21,269 nt of DNA from Phycisphaerales bacterium (GTDB lineage Bacteria > Planctomycetota > Phycisphaerae > Tepidisphaerales > Tepidisphaeraceae): the NCBI GenBank assembly GCA_028288775.1, contig JAQGHP010000087.1:1-21269 (forward strand), given 5' to 3'. The notes under the pieces were generated by a model. That model had not been told where the DNA came from. It was given only the letters and a program-made list of their open reading frames with translations, and searched no databases. A program made the position numbers and the translations under genes. The first letter of the stretch is position 1; each line of letters starts with the position of its first letter. Positions 14,178-21,269 of this stretch are shown here, one piece after another.

Positions 14178-14696
14178 CTACAGCTTCTTTCCCATCTCGT
14201 CCCGCAGCGTTTCCACTTCCGCCCTTTTCTCTTTCACGAACGCCACCGCGTCAGCCGGCCAGGCTTCCGTGCGATCCTGGAGGAAGTTGAGCTTTTGGGC
14301 GGCGGTGCGGTAGCAGTCGTATGCCTCGGCCCACTCGTTGTTGGCCGCGAACATCTTTCCGCAGTGGTAGCCCACATAGGCTTCCTGGTACGAATGCTCG
14401 TTCCACACACAGCTCTTTGTGAACCCGCCGCTGCGGTTGAAATCTGGACCGATCTTGCCCTGGATGGTGACGGCCTTCTGCTTCCACTTCTTGAGGTCTT
14501 CGTGGTTCGGGTAGGTCTTCAGAAGCTCGTCGAGCAGCGAAACGCTGCTGATGAGCGTGTACCCGATCGCCCCCTCGTCCTGCCGGCTCTTCAGCGCCTG
14601 GTCGAGCATCTGGTCGTTGAACTTCGCCCGCCAGTAGTCGCGGAGCTTAAGGTCGCCGGTGGTAACGGCCGCGTTGTCGTCGTCGTAGAGGCCCAT
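14178..14696 (-). CDS. Unknown small helical protein, TPR-like
   Basis: A 172-residue soluble protein that I cannot assign to a named family. It begins MGLYDDDN and is almost entirely helical by composition. Residues about 48-82 ('LISSVSLLDELLKTYPNHEDLKKWKQKA') and 102-140 ('SYQEAYVGYHCGKMFAANNEWAEAYDCYRTAAQKL') have the spacing of tetratricopeptide helices, suggesting a protein-binding role. There is no signal peptide or membrane segment. The ATG at 14694-14696 is chosen because AAGGAG lies six bases upstream; a start at 14741 would add 15 residues with no support. It converges with the E2-like gene across a shared terminator. A link between the two products is possible but not shown. Confidence 0.75.
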   Translation of the reverse strand: MGLYDDDNAAVTTGDLKLRDYWRAKFNDQMLDQALKSRQDEGAIGYTLISSVSLLDELLKTYPNHEDLKKWKQKAVTIQGKIGPDFNRSGGFTKSCVWNEHSYQEAYVGYHCGKMFAANNEWAEAYDCYRTAAQKLNFLQDRTEAWPADAVAFVKEKRAEVETLRDEMGKKL

Positions 14697-14842
14697 GGTT
14701 TCTCCTTGTGTGTTGTTGGGGTTCGCGAATATTGCCGACAAATGTTCTAAACGTCCAGCGGGCGGGGCCTATAAATCCCGCACAAGTGCATACCAGTGCG
14801 ATTTCTGCTCCTCGCGCGGCTAAATCCCGTTCGACCTGTACT

Positions 14843-14916
14843 GTTTAGCCGCCCCGCTTGCGGGGCGCGTTTCGCGCGAGCGAAAACAAAACGCCCCGCA
14901 AGCAGGGTGGCTAAAC
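14843..14916. repeat. Inverted repeat, GTTTAGCCGCCCCGC family
   Basis: The arms 14843-14872 and 14888-14916 pair over about 28 bases with a few mismatches. Each arm contains its own GCCCCGC-TT-GCGGGGC-like hairpin. It lies in the 405-base gene-free stretch 14697-15101 between divergent genes, where I see no other recognisable feature and no clear promoter. Confidence 0.75.
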
Positions 14917-15101
14917 AAAAGCTCAGCCCGCATGGGCTTTGGCCGCGCGCGACGCAGTAAACAGTTGGGCAGTGCGCACGCGCCTTCTCCGTGCGATGGG
15001 CAGCAAAATGAATTCGCTTGGAATAAACCCCTCCCGCCCTTCTCGCACACACTATCGGCGACCCGACCGGGGCCGTGCGGGGAACTTGTGAGGCGAAGAC
15101 C

Positions 15102-15728
15102 ATGATCCTGGCTGACATCATCACGGCGGACATTTGGGCGATCAGCTTATCGATCGTCGGATTTCTCCTCTCACTCCAGGGGCTGTGGCTCCTGTGCCGG
15201 GCGCTATGGCCCAATCGTGTTGAGCTATCCGCGATGCGATGTCAGCGAAACGGGATCGTCTGCTTCCTCGTGGGCCTCGTTGTCACGGGCGTCACGCTCG
15301 CCATCGCGGCCGTCCTGGCCAATACGCTGGGAGCGCCGGGGCAACTCGGTGGATTTGCGCTCGGGTTCCTTTACCTGATTTTCGCGGGCATCGGCTCGGC
15401 GGGGTTTGTCACGCACATCGGCCGCAGGCTCGCTTCTCCAGTGGACATCGACCGCCCGTGGCGGGCCACCGTACGCGGCGGAATCGCGCTCGAACTGGCA
15501 TACCTCATCCCCATCCTCGGATGGCTGGGAATATTGCCCATCTCGCTCATCATCGGCGCCGGGGCGGCGACGCTGGCGCTCTTCACGAAATCCGCCGAGC
15601 GCTCGGGCGGGGTCGGCACGGCGCAGATCCCTACGCCGCGGCCGGCGTCCTGGCAGGCGGCCCCGCCGCCGACGCAGCGCGGCGCGATGGAACTGCCGGC
15701 ACTTGAGCCCGAGGAGGCGCTGCGGTGA
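15102..15728 (+). CDS. Integral membrane protein of unknown function
   Basis: A 208-residue protein with at least four hydrophobic helices, near residues 11-33, 51-74, 82-105 and 126-162 (the last may be two), then a soluble Pro/Ala-rich tail of about 45 residues. It has no catalytic motif or family I can name. The ATG at 15102 has GAGG at 15090-15093 with eight-base spacing; an upstream GTG at 15075 in frame lacks support. Its TGA overlaps the GTG of the DUF1800 gene (GTGA, 15725-15728), so the two are probably translationally coupled. A role in exporting or anchoring the DUF1800/DUF1501 proteins is inference from context only. Confidence 0.78.
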   Translation: MILADIITADIWAISLSIVGFLLSLQGLWLLCRALWPNRVELSAMRCQRNGIVCFLVGLVVTGVTLAIAAVLANTLGAPGQLGGFALGFLYLIFAGIGSAGFVTHIGRRLASPVDIDRPWRATVRGGIALELAYLIPILGWLGILPISLIIGAGAATLALFTKSAERSGGVGTAQIPTPRPASWQAAPPPTQRGAMELPALEPEEALR

Positions 15729-17221
15729 AGACCTCACGGCGTCATATCCTCGCGACATCGGCGGCCGCCGGCACCCTCGCGGCGCTGGGCGGGTGCGAAA
15801 AGCTCGTCAGCAAAGCCTCGGCGAAGCTCGGCCAAACCGTGCCCGATTCGGTGAAGGTGCCCGACGGCGTCGAGATCGACCCCGCCCACCACCTGCTCAA
15901 CCGCGCGGGCTTTGGCCCTTGGCCCGGCGATGTCGAACACGTCCGCGCCGTGGGCGAGACGCAGTGGATCGACCAGCAGCTCGACCCCAATCCGATCCGC
16001 GATGAGCTATGCGAAATGCGGGCCGGCCGCTGCCAATCGCAGAACGAGCTGGCGGGCGAATGTTTCGAATTTTCCAAGGAATTCCTGCGGCGAGACATGG
16101 CCCGCTACGCCCTGCTCCGCGCCGTCTACAGCAAGCGCCAGCTCTTCGAGGCGATGGTCGGCTTCTGGACCGACCACCTCAACATCAACATCGAAAAGGG
16201 AACTTGCATCTACCTCAAGCCCGCGGATGACCGGCTGGTCGTCCGCAAGCACGCCCTGGGAAAATTCCGCGACCTCATCCGCGCCTCGGCCACCAGCCCC
16301 GCCATGCTCATCTACCTCGACGGCAACGAAAATGCCCGCGGGAAAGAGACGGATGTCCCCAACGAAAACTACGGCCGCGAGCTGCTCGAACTGCACACGC
16401 TGGGTGTGGACGGCGGGTACACCCAGCACGACGTATACGAAGCCGCCCGCGCCCTCACCGGCTGGCGGGTGCGCACCGGGTTCCGCAAGGGCAGCGTCTA
16501 CTTCGACGAAAAACGCCACGACGACCGCGCGAAGACGGTACTGGGGAAAGTCATCCCTGCGGGCGGCAAGGAGAAGGACATTGAGGAGCTGGTAGACATC
16601 GCCTGCCGACATCCTTCGACCGCGACGCACATCGCAACAAAGCTCGTGCGGCGGTTCGTCTCCGAAGACACCCCGAAATCCCTGATCCAAAAAACAGCCG
16701 AGGTCTTTCGCACCAGCGACGGGGACATCAAACAAACCGTCCGCGCCGTGCTCACCTCCGACGAATTCAAAAACTCCCGCGGGGCGAAATTCAAGCCGCC
16801 ATTTCGCTTCGTTGTGAGCGCATTGCGGGCCGTGGGGGCCGACACGCACGCGCACGATCCGCTAATCGAATACCTGACGCGAATGGGTCAGGGCGTCTTC
16901 CAATATCCCACGCCCGACGGATATCCGGACAAAACTTCGCCGTGGCTGGGGACGCTGCTGTGGCGGTGGAATTTTGCCTTCGCGCTATCGACCGGCGGAG
17001 TGCCATCGGTGGAAACCCCGCTGGCGAAGCTGCTCGGCGCGGTCGGTGCGACCGGCGATGCGCCCGAGGTGAAGCTCTTCGAACATTTCACCGGCCACGC
17101 ACCGACGGATGCACAGCGGGCGGCCTTGGTGGAATCGATCGGGGAAAAACCGAATGGTTTGGAGACGTCAAAGGGGCTGGTCAGTTTGATCCTGGCTTCG
17201 CCGAGTTTTCAACGGTTCTGA
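15725..17221 (+). CDS. DUF1800 family protein, Tat-type lipoprotein leader
   Basis: A 498-residue exported protein. The N-terminus has the twin-arginine pattern S-R5-R6-H-I-L, a hydrophobic segment, and L-G-G-C24, so Tat export and lipid attachment are both likely. The family signature is clear: 'HLLNRAGFGP', 'FWTDHLNI', 'NYGRELLELHTLGVDGGYTQHDVYEAARALTGW', 'LARKLV'-like 'IATKLVRRFV', and the C-terminal 'GYPD....W'. The function of DUF1800 is not established; the genes nearly always pair with DUF1501 genes, as here, and are very common in planctomycetes. The start is a GTG overlapping the stop of the preceding membrane-protein gene by four bases. The length is typical of the family. Confidence 0.92.
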   Translation: MKTSRRHILATSAAAGTLAALGGCEKLVSKASAKLGQTVPDSVKVPDGVEIDPAHHLLNRAGFGPWPGDVEHVRAVGETQWIDQQLDPNPIRDELCEMRAGRCQSQNELAGECFEFSKEFLRRDMARYALLRAVYSKRQLFEAMVGFWTDHLNINIEKGTCIYLKPADDRLVVRKHALGKFRDLIRASATSPAMLIYLDGNENARGKETDVPNENYGRELLELHTLGVDGGYTQHDVYEAARALTGWRVRTGFRKGSVYFDEKRHDDRAKTVLGKVIPAGGKEKDIEELVDIACRHPSTATHIATKLVRRFVSEDTPKSLIQKTAEVFRTSDGDIKQTVRAVLTSDEFKNSRGAKFKPPFRFVVSALRAVGADTHAHDPLIEYLTRMGQGVFQYPTPDGYPDKTSPWLGTLLWRWNFAFALSTGGVPSVETPLAKLLGAVGATGDAPEVKLFEHFTGHAPTDAQRAALVESIGEKPNGLETSKGLVSLILASPSFQRF

Positions 17222-17241
17222 GGCCAGGCTCTTCTCCCTCT

Positions 17242-17269
17242 CCCTCTCCCCCGAGTACGAGGGAGAGGG
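17242..17269. repeat. CCCTCTCCC hairpin
   Basis: The perfect nine-base arms CCCTCTCCC (17242-17250) and GGGAGAGGG (17261-17269) flank a ten-base loop. A related hairpin is at 20296-20323. It sits in the gap between the DUF1800 and DUF1501 genes and could attenuate readthrough, although no T-run follows. Confidence 0.7.
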
Positions 17270-17390
17270 GACCGGAGCTGCCCGTGGCGCGCTGTGAATT
17301 TATCGTCGCCTCTAACTTTTCCGGTGCTCCATGGTTCCTCATCCTTGTAGCTGCGATGTGACTTCGGCACGGCTCGCGCCGCACCCTTCG

Positions 17391-18617
17391 ATGCGCGAGC
17401 CCGTCGGCACCCGCCGGGGGTTTCTGCGGCAACTGGTGTTTGGGCAATTGCCGTTCGTTGAGAATCCGGGGGCGCGGACGCTTGTCTGCATTTTTCTTCG
17501 GGGCGGTGCCGACACGCTCAACATGCTCGTGCCGGTGGGCGACGGGGACTATTACCGAAACCGCCCGACGCTCGCCATTGCCGCACCGAGCAAGGGGACG
17601 AAGAAGGACGCGGACGCGGCCATCCGCATCGACGACTTCTACGGGCTTCATCCGAAGATGTCGCCGCTCGAAGCCGTCTACAAAGAGGGCCGATTGGGGT
17701 TCGTGCAGGCGGTGGGATCGGACAACACCTCCGGATCGCACTTCGAGGCGCAGGATCAGATCGAGCACGGCGAAAGCTATCGCAAGAACATCGGCGGCGG
17801 CTGGCTCGGGCGGCACCTCCGCTCGCGCATCGGCGGGAGCGACAGCCCGCTGGCGGGCGTCGCCATCGGACCGACGTTGCCCGAATCGCTGCGCGGCGCG
17901 CCCGCCGCGAGCGCGCTGCATTCGCTGGATGAATTGCAGCTACCTGTTTCCTCGGGCGATCCCAAGGCGGTCTCCCGCGCGCTGTCGAAACTGTACGAGG
18001 CGGAAGTGGGAATCATCGGCAAGCAGGGGAAGGAGACGCTCGACCTGCTGCGGCGGGTGGAGCAGCTTCGGGGCAAGGCGTATCAGCCGCTGGCGGGCGC
18101 GGAATACCCGGCGGACGATTTCGGCGCGGGGCTGCGCGAGATCGCGCGGATCACCAAGGCGAACCTGGGCCTGGAGGTGGCGTGCATCGACCTGGGCGGG
18201 TGGGACACCCATTTCCTGCAAGGCATCCCGCTGGGCGGGCAGGCCGAGCTAATCAGCCGCCTGTCGCGCGGACTCGCGGCGTTCGACGCCGACCTCAAAG
18301 GCCATCGCGACCGCGTCACGACCGTGGTCATGACCGAATTCGGCCGGCGGCTCTACGAAAACGGCTCGACCGGGACCGACCACGGCCGCGGCTTCGCGCT
18401 CATGGCGATGGGCGGCCGCATCCACGGCGGAAAAGTCCATGGAGAATGGCCGGGCCTCAAGGAAGAGCCCAGCCTGCCCGGGCCGGGCGGGATGGAAGTG
18501 AAGATCGATTACCGCTCCGTGCTCGCCGAGATCCTTTCGGGCGCGGTTGGCAACGCGAGGGTGGCGGAAGTCTTCCCGGGGTTTGAGCCGAAAAAGGTGG
18601 GGATCGTGGGGGCATAG
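17391..18617 (+). CDS. DUF1501 family protein (alkaline-phosphatase-like fold)
   Basis: A 408-residue protein paired with the DUF1800 gene. Family marks are 'LVCIFLRGGADTLNMLVPVGD', 'GSDNTSGSHFEAQDQIEHG', 'DLGGWDTH' and 'TEFGRRLYENGSTGTDHGRG...GG.I.GGKVHG.WPGL'. DUF1501 belongs to the sulfatase/alkaline-phosphatase superfamily, and the conserved Asp and His residues could bind metal; the substrate is unknown. The N-terminus has R8-R9-G-F-L-R, a Tat-like motif, but the hydrophobic part after it is weak. Neither this ATG nor the one at 17331 (20 residues longer) has a clear ribosome site; I prefer 17391 because the twin-Arg then falls near the start. It is 169 bases after the DUF1800 stop. Confidence 0.9.
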   Translation: MREPVGTRRGFLRQLVFGQLPFVENPGARTLVCIFLRGGADTLNMLVPVGDGDYYRNRPTLAIAAPSKGTKKDADAAIRIDDFYGLHPKMSPLEAVYKEGRLGFVQAVGSDNTSGSHFEAQDQIEHGESYRKNIGGGWLGRHLRSRIGGSDSPLAGVAIGPTLPESLRGAPAASALHSLDELQLPVSSGDPKAVSRALSKLYEAEVGIIGKQGKETLDLLRRVEQLRGKAYQPLAGAEYPADDFGAGLREIARITKANLGLEVACIDLGGWDTHFLQGIPLGGQAELISRLSRGLAAFDADLKGHRDRVTTVVMTEFGRRLYENGSTGTDHGRGFALMAMGGRIHGGKVHGEWPGLKEEPSLPGPGGMEVKIDYRSVLAEILSGAVGNARVAEVFPGFEPKKVGIVGA

Positions 18618-18628
18618 CGAATTACGTT

Positions 18629-18738
18629 CGTGACACGTACGTCCCGCCCGTGCTTGCGGCGCATTCCTTTGCTACGACTTGATTGCATCACTTCTTGACT
18701 TCGTTCGCACCAAGCATGGGCGGGACGCCCATGTCACG
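18629..18738. repeat. Inverted repeat, CGTGACATGGGCG family
   Basis: The 28-base arms 18629-18656 and 18711-18738 are inverted copies with about four mismatches, and each contains a CGTCCCGCCC core. The family resembles the GTGGCATGGGC hairpins at 8918, 11056 and 13982. With the next repeat it fills most of the 346-base gene-free stretch 18618-18963. Confidence 0.75.
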
Positions 18739-18812
18739 ATACCGTCGCGCAAACATCTCATCGATCTCCGCGCTTGAAGTCACTTCCTTATGCGCGAGTG
18801 CAAACACGCGAT

Positions 18813-18862
18813 TGTGGTGCAGCCTTTCTGGCTGCATTTGCAGGCTGAAAGCCTGCACCACA
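18813..18862. repeat. Inverted repeat, TGTGGTGCAGSCTTTC family
   Basis: The 16-base arms 18813-18828 and 18847-18862 are inverted copies with one mismatch. Inner GCTGCA and TGCAGG units allow further pairing. It is intergenic, about 100 bases before the oxidoreductase gene. Confidence 0.75.
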
Positions 18863-18963
18863 AAAGGCCGATCGCGTACGATCGTTCAATTCCGTCATGC
18901 CTGGCTATCATTTGCCCGGCGGGGCGGCAGATTCCTGTCGCTCCTCGACGGAAGGAGCAAGAA

Positions 18964-19923
18964 ATGAAAGCGATCGTCGTTCACGAATTCGGCGGGCCCG
19001 AGGTTTTGAAGCTGGAGGAAGTTCCCGACCCCAAGCCCGGTCCGGGGCAGGTGGTCGTGCGTGTCGAGGCGGCGGGGGTGAACCCCGTCGAGACGTACAT
19101 CCGCGCCGGAAACTACGGCCCCCGACAGTTCCCCTACACGCCCGGCTCCGACTCTGGTGGGATCGTCGATTCCGTCGGCTCGGGTGTCACCAGCTTCAAA
19201 GCCGGCGACCGCGTCTACACCTCCGCGAGCATCTCTGGAACGTACGCGCAGCTTGCACTCTGCACCGAGGCGCAGGTGCATCCCCTTCCCGCGAACGTGA
19301 GCACCAGGCAAGGGGCGGCGGTGGGCGTGCCCTATGCGACGGCGTACCGGGCGGCGTTTATCCGCACTACGCCGCGGGGAGGCGAGACGGTGCTGGTGCA
19401 TGGCGCAAGCGGCGGAGTCGGAATCGCCGCGGTGCAGCTCATGCGGGCGGCGGGGCTCACCGTCATTGGCACCGCGGGCAGCGAGAAAGGCCTTAAGCTC
19501 GTCCGCGAGCAGGGCGCTCACCACGCGCTCGATCACACCAAGCCCGATTATCTTCAGGAACTCCTGCGCCTCACCGGCGGAAAGGGCGTGGACCTCATTC
19601 TCGAAATGGCCGCCCATACGAACCTGGGGAAGGACCTGACGGTGCTCGCGAAGAACGGCCGCGTGGTGGTGATCGGCAGCCGCGGGCCGATCGAGATCAA
19701 CCCGCGCGACGGCATGACCCGCGACGCGGCCATCCTTCCCATGACCCTCATGAACGCCACCGAGCCCGAGCTCAAGGGCATCCACGCCGCCCTCCGCGCG
19801 GGGCTTGAGCTGGAGACGCTGCGGCCGGTGATGGGCAGGGAATTCCCGCTCGCCGATGCGCCCAAGGCGCACGAGGCGATCCTTCAGCCGGGGTCGTATG
19901 GGAAGATCGTGCTGATTCCGTGA
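18964..19923 (+). CDS. Quinone oxidoreductase / zeta-crystallin-like NADPH:quinone reductase
   Basis: A 319-residue cytoplasmic medium-chain dehydrogenase/reductase. The start 'MKAIVVHEFGGPEVLKLEEVP', 'GVNPVETYIRAG', 'PGSDSGGIV' and the nucleotide-binding G147-A-S-G-G-V-G153 place it in the quinone oxidoreductase branch, which reduces quinones or enones with NADPH. The structural and catalytic zinc cysteines of alcohol dehydrogenases are absent, as expected for this branch. The ATG at 18964 has AAGGAG ending at 18957, six bases upstream. The length is typical. It stands alone between two repeat fields, with no obvious operon. A short tandem ACGTGAAA run (about 19930-19953) follows the stop. 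Confidence 0.9.
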   Translation: MKAIVVHEFGGPEVLKLEEVPDPKPGPGQVVVRVEAAGVNPVETYIRAGNYGPRQFPYTPGSDSGGIVDSVGSGVTSFKAGDRVYTSASISGTYAQLALCTEAQVHPLPANVSTRQGAAVGVPYATAYRAAFIRTTPRGGETVLVHGASGGVGIAAVQLMRAAGLTVIGTAGSEKGLKLVREQGAHHALDHTKPDYLQELLRLTGGKGVDLILEMAAHTNLGKDLTVLAKNGRVVVIGSRGPIEINPRDGMTRDAAILPMTLMNATEPELKGIHAALRAGLELETLRPVMGREFPLADAPKAHEAILQPGSYGKIVLIP

Positions 19924-20041
19924 AGCTGGAACGTGAAACGTGAAAACGTGAAGAGGTTTCTCCGTAACGCTGGAGTCATGTAGGGTGAGCGTTCTTGCCC
20001 ACCGATTATCCATCATTGCGGTGCCCAGTGGATCTCACCAT

Positions 20042-20142
20042 CACGCCGGGTACGAGCTGAAGGCGAGGCCCCGGATTCCGTCGGTCGGAGAGTCCGTTCC
20101 CCGAAGAATCCGGGGCCTCGCTTTCAGCTCATACCCGGCGTG
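20042..20142. repeat. Long inverted repeat with 37-base arms
   Basis: The arms 20042-20078 and 20106-20142 pair over 37 bases with two mismatches, around a 27-base loop that contains a small GGACTCTCC-type turn. It lies in the 422-base gene-free stretch 19924-20345, which otherwise holds TAGGGTGGG-family repeats and a CCCTCTCC hairpin. Confidence 0.85.
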
Positions 20143-20176
20143 TTCAATGAACTCCGACCCCCAACATGCAGCTCAT

Positions 20177-20248
20177 GTAGGGTGGGCGTACTCGCCCACC
20201 ATTTAACTTGGGCGGTCGAAGAACGGTGGGCGAGTACACCCACCCTAC
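20177..20248. repeat. Inverted repeat of the TAGGGTGGG family
   Basis: The 24-base arms 20177-20200 and 20225-20248 pair with one mismatch. Each arm contains an internal GGTGGGCG/CGCCCACC-type hairpin. It is the same family as 9159-9242. A single diverged arm lies at 19979-20004. Confidence 0.8.
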
Positions 20249-20295
20249 AAAATTCGAAATTCCGGCGCAACTCGGCGCTCCGCCGCTCACCTTAT

Positions 20296-20323
20296 CCCTC
20301 TCCCCTGAGCACGACGGAGAGGG
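20296..20323. terminator. CCCTCTCC hairpin after priA, possible terminator
   Basis: The perfect eight-base arms 20296-20303 and 20316-20323 lie just past the stop of priA on the minus strand. No strong T-run follows on that strand, so it may be only a repeat of the type seen at 17242. Confidence 0.4.
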
Positions 20324-20345
20324 AACCAGAGGGGGACGTTAAACA

Positions 20346-21269
20346 CTAGAGTAGGGATACGGGATCGACGTCCACGGCGATGCGCTCGTTGCGGGCTAGG
20401 CCGCCTTGCTGGCGGACGGTCGCGAGCATCTTTTGCAGGGGCGCGGCGCTGGCGGCGACCATTACCAACTGGCTGCGGAAATACCCCGCGATGCGGCTGA
20501 TGGCACAGGGCATGGGCCCTTTCATCTTCACCTCGGGGCAAACGGTGCTGATCACCTCCGTAAACTTCGCGGCAAGTTCCTCCGAATGCTTGTGCAGCTT
20601 TTGCTGGTCCTGGTCGCGCATCACAATCCGCACCATCCGCGCGAAGGGAGGCAGGCCGACCTCGCGGCGGCTTTGCAGTTCGGTCTTGGCGAAGCCAACG
20701 AAGTCCTGGCGGATGGCGGCCTGAATGGTCGGATCGTCCGGGAGGAACGTTTGCAGGACGACCCGCCCCGCCGCGTCGCCCCGGCCGGCGCGGCCGGCAA
20801 CCTGCGTGATGAGCTGGAACGTGCGCTCGGCGGCGCGGAAGTCGGGGAGCGCGAGGGCGGTGTCGCCGCTGATGACGCCGACCAGCGTGACGTTCGGATA
20901 GTCCAGCCCCTTGGCGATCATCTGCGTGCCCAGCAGCACCTGCACCTCGCCATTGGCGAAGCGGCCGAGGAGGGCCTCGTAATCCTTGGCGCTGTGCATC
21001 GAATCGCTATCCACCCGCGCGAAGCGCAGATCGGGGAACTTGCGCTGCACTTCTTCCTCCACGCGCTGCGTGCCCAGGCCGAAGAGGCTCAGCAACTTGC
21101 CGCAGTGCTCGCACTTGGCCGGCAGCGGGTTGACGGCCAGGCAATAGTGGCAATGGAGCTGGCCGGTATGGACTCCCTCGGCGAGGGTCGCCCCGCGCGC
21201 GTGGGCAGCCGCGGAACGGTGGTAGGTCATGGTCGCGTCGCAATACTTGCACTGCACGGCGTTCTGGCA
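20346..21269 (-). CDS. priA: Primosomal protein N' (replication restart helicase PriA), C-terminal part
   Basis: The frame is open to the right edge, so only the last 307 residues are present. PriA is the 3'-5' DNA helicase that rebuilds the replisome at stalled forks. The zinc-binding region is visible: C-x5-C-K-Y-C, then 'HCHYC', then 'KCEHCG', the usual paired cysteines, with the first Cys outside the window. Next come helicase motif V, 'VLLGTQMIAKGLDYPNVTLVGV', and motif VI, 'QVAGRAGRG', followed by the PriA C-terminal domain with 'LPPFARMVRIVM'. About 13 extra residues sit between the second and third Cys pairs compared with E. coli PriA. No second gene follows it on the minus strand before the repeat field. 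Confidence 0.93.
   Translation of the reverse strand, partial: CQNAVQCKYCDATMTYHRSAAAHARGATLAEGVHTGQLHCHYCLAVNPLPAKCEHCGKLLSLFGLGTQRVEEEVQRKFPDLRFARVDSDSMHSAKDYEALLGRFANGEVQVLLGTQMIAKGLDYPNVTLVGVISGDTALALPDFRAAERTFQLITQVAGRAGRGDAAGRVVLQTFLPDDPTIQAAIRQDFVGFAKTELQSRREVGLPPFARMVRIVMRDQDQQKLHKHSEELAAKFTEVISTVCPEVKMKGPMPCAISRIAGYFRSQLVMVAASAAPLQKMLATVRQQGGLARNERIAVDVDPVSLL

Noticed and set aside
14747..15214. Minus-strand frame of 155 residues between the TPR-like and membrane-protein genes
   Set aside because: It spans an inverted repeat, has an Arg/Ser-rich peptide without motifs, and overlaps the start of the supported plus-strand membrane gene.

Overview
The window reads as chromosomal DNA from a high-GC planctomycete or a close PVC-group relative. 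The main pointers are a DUF1800/DUF1501 gene pair with Tat-like leaders, a prepilin-like protein with a variant C-terminal H-x10-DG motif, a double-ACT protein of a type I associate with planctomycetes, a BamE/DUF3862-like lipoprotein, an Uma2 nuclease and a large secreted esterase. The intergenic spaces are crowded with short palindromic repeats. The lineage is inferred from gene content only; no rRNA gene is present.

Layout. At 1-2089 lie a possible gene tail, an Uma2-family nuclease (-), a small lipoprotein (+), a two-sided terminator, and a secreted PepSY-like protein with a His/acid-rich tail (-). At 2229-5363 a minus-strand cluster holds a double-ACT protein, a prepilin-like protein with an extra C-terminal membrane helix, and an NDP-sugar 4,6-dehydratase that carries an in-frame palindromic repeat. 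At 5616-6661 are a PilZ protein and a single-domain response regulator (+). At 6678-8798 is a secreted two-domain alpha/beta hydrolase (-). After a 547-base repeat field come an isolated atpG (-), a second PilZ protein (+) and tRNA-Ala(UGC) (+). At 11388-13961 an 857-residue protein begins with an E2/UBC-like fold whose catalytic Cys position is Tyr; it converges on a small TPR-like protein. At 15102-18617 a membrane protein, DUF1800 and DUF1501 form a likely operon. A quinone oxidoreductase-like gene, another repeat field and the C-terminal part of PriA (-) close the window.

How the genes may work together. PilZ proteins and the receiver protein suggest c-di-GMP and phosphorelay input to surface functions. 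The prepilin-like protein and sugar dehydratase suggest surface structure or glycan synthesis. DUF1800/DUF1501 proteins are usually exported partners of undefined role. These links are inference. The three most unusual items are the E2-like (UEV-like) fusion protein, the repeat inserted in frame into the dehydratase, and a modular multi-hairpin repeat whose stems show compensatory changes between copies.
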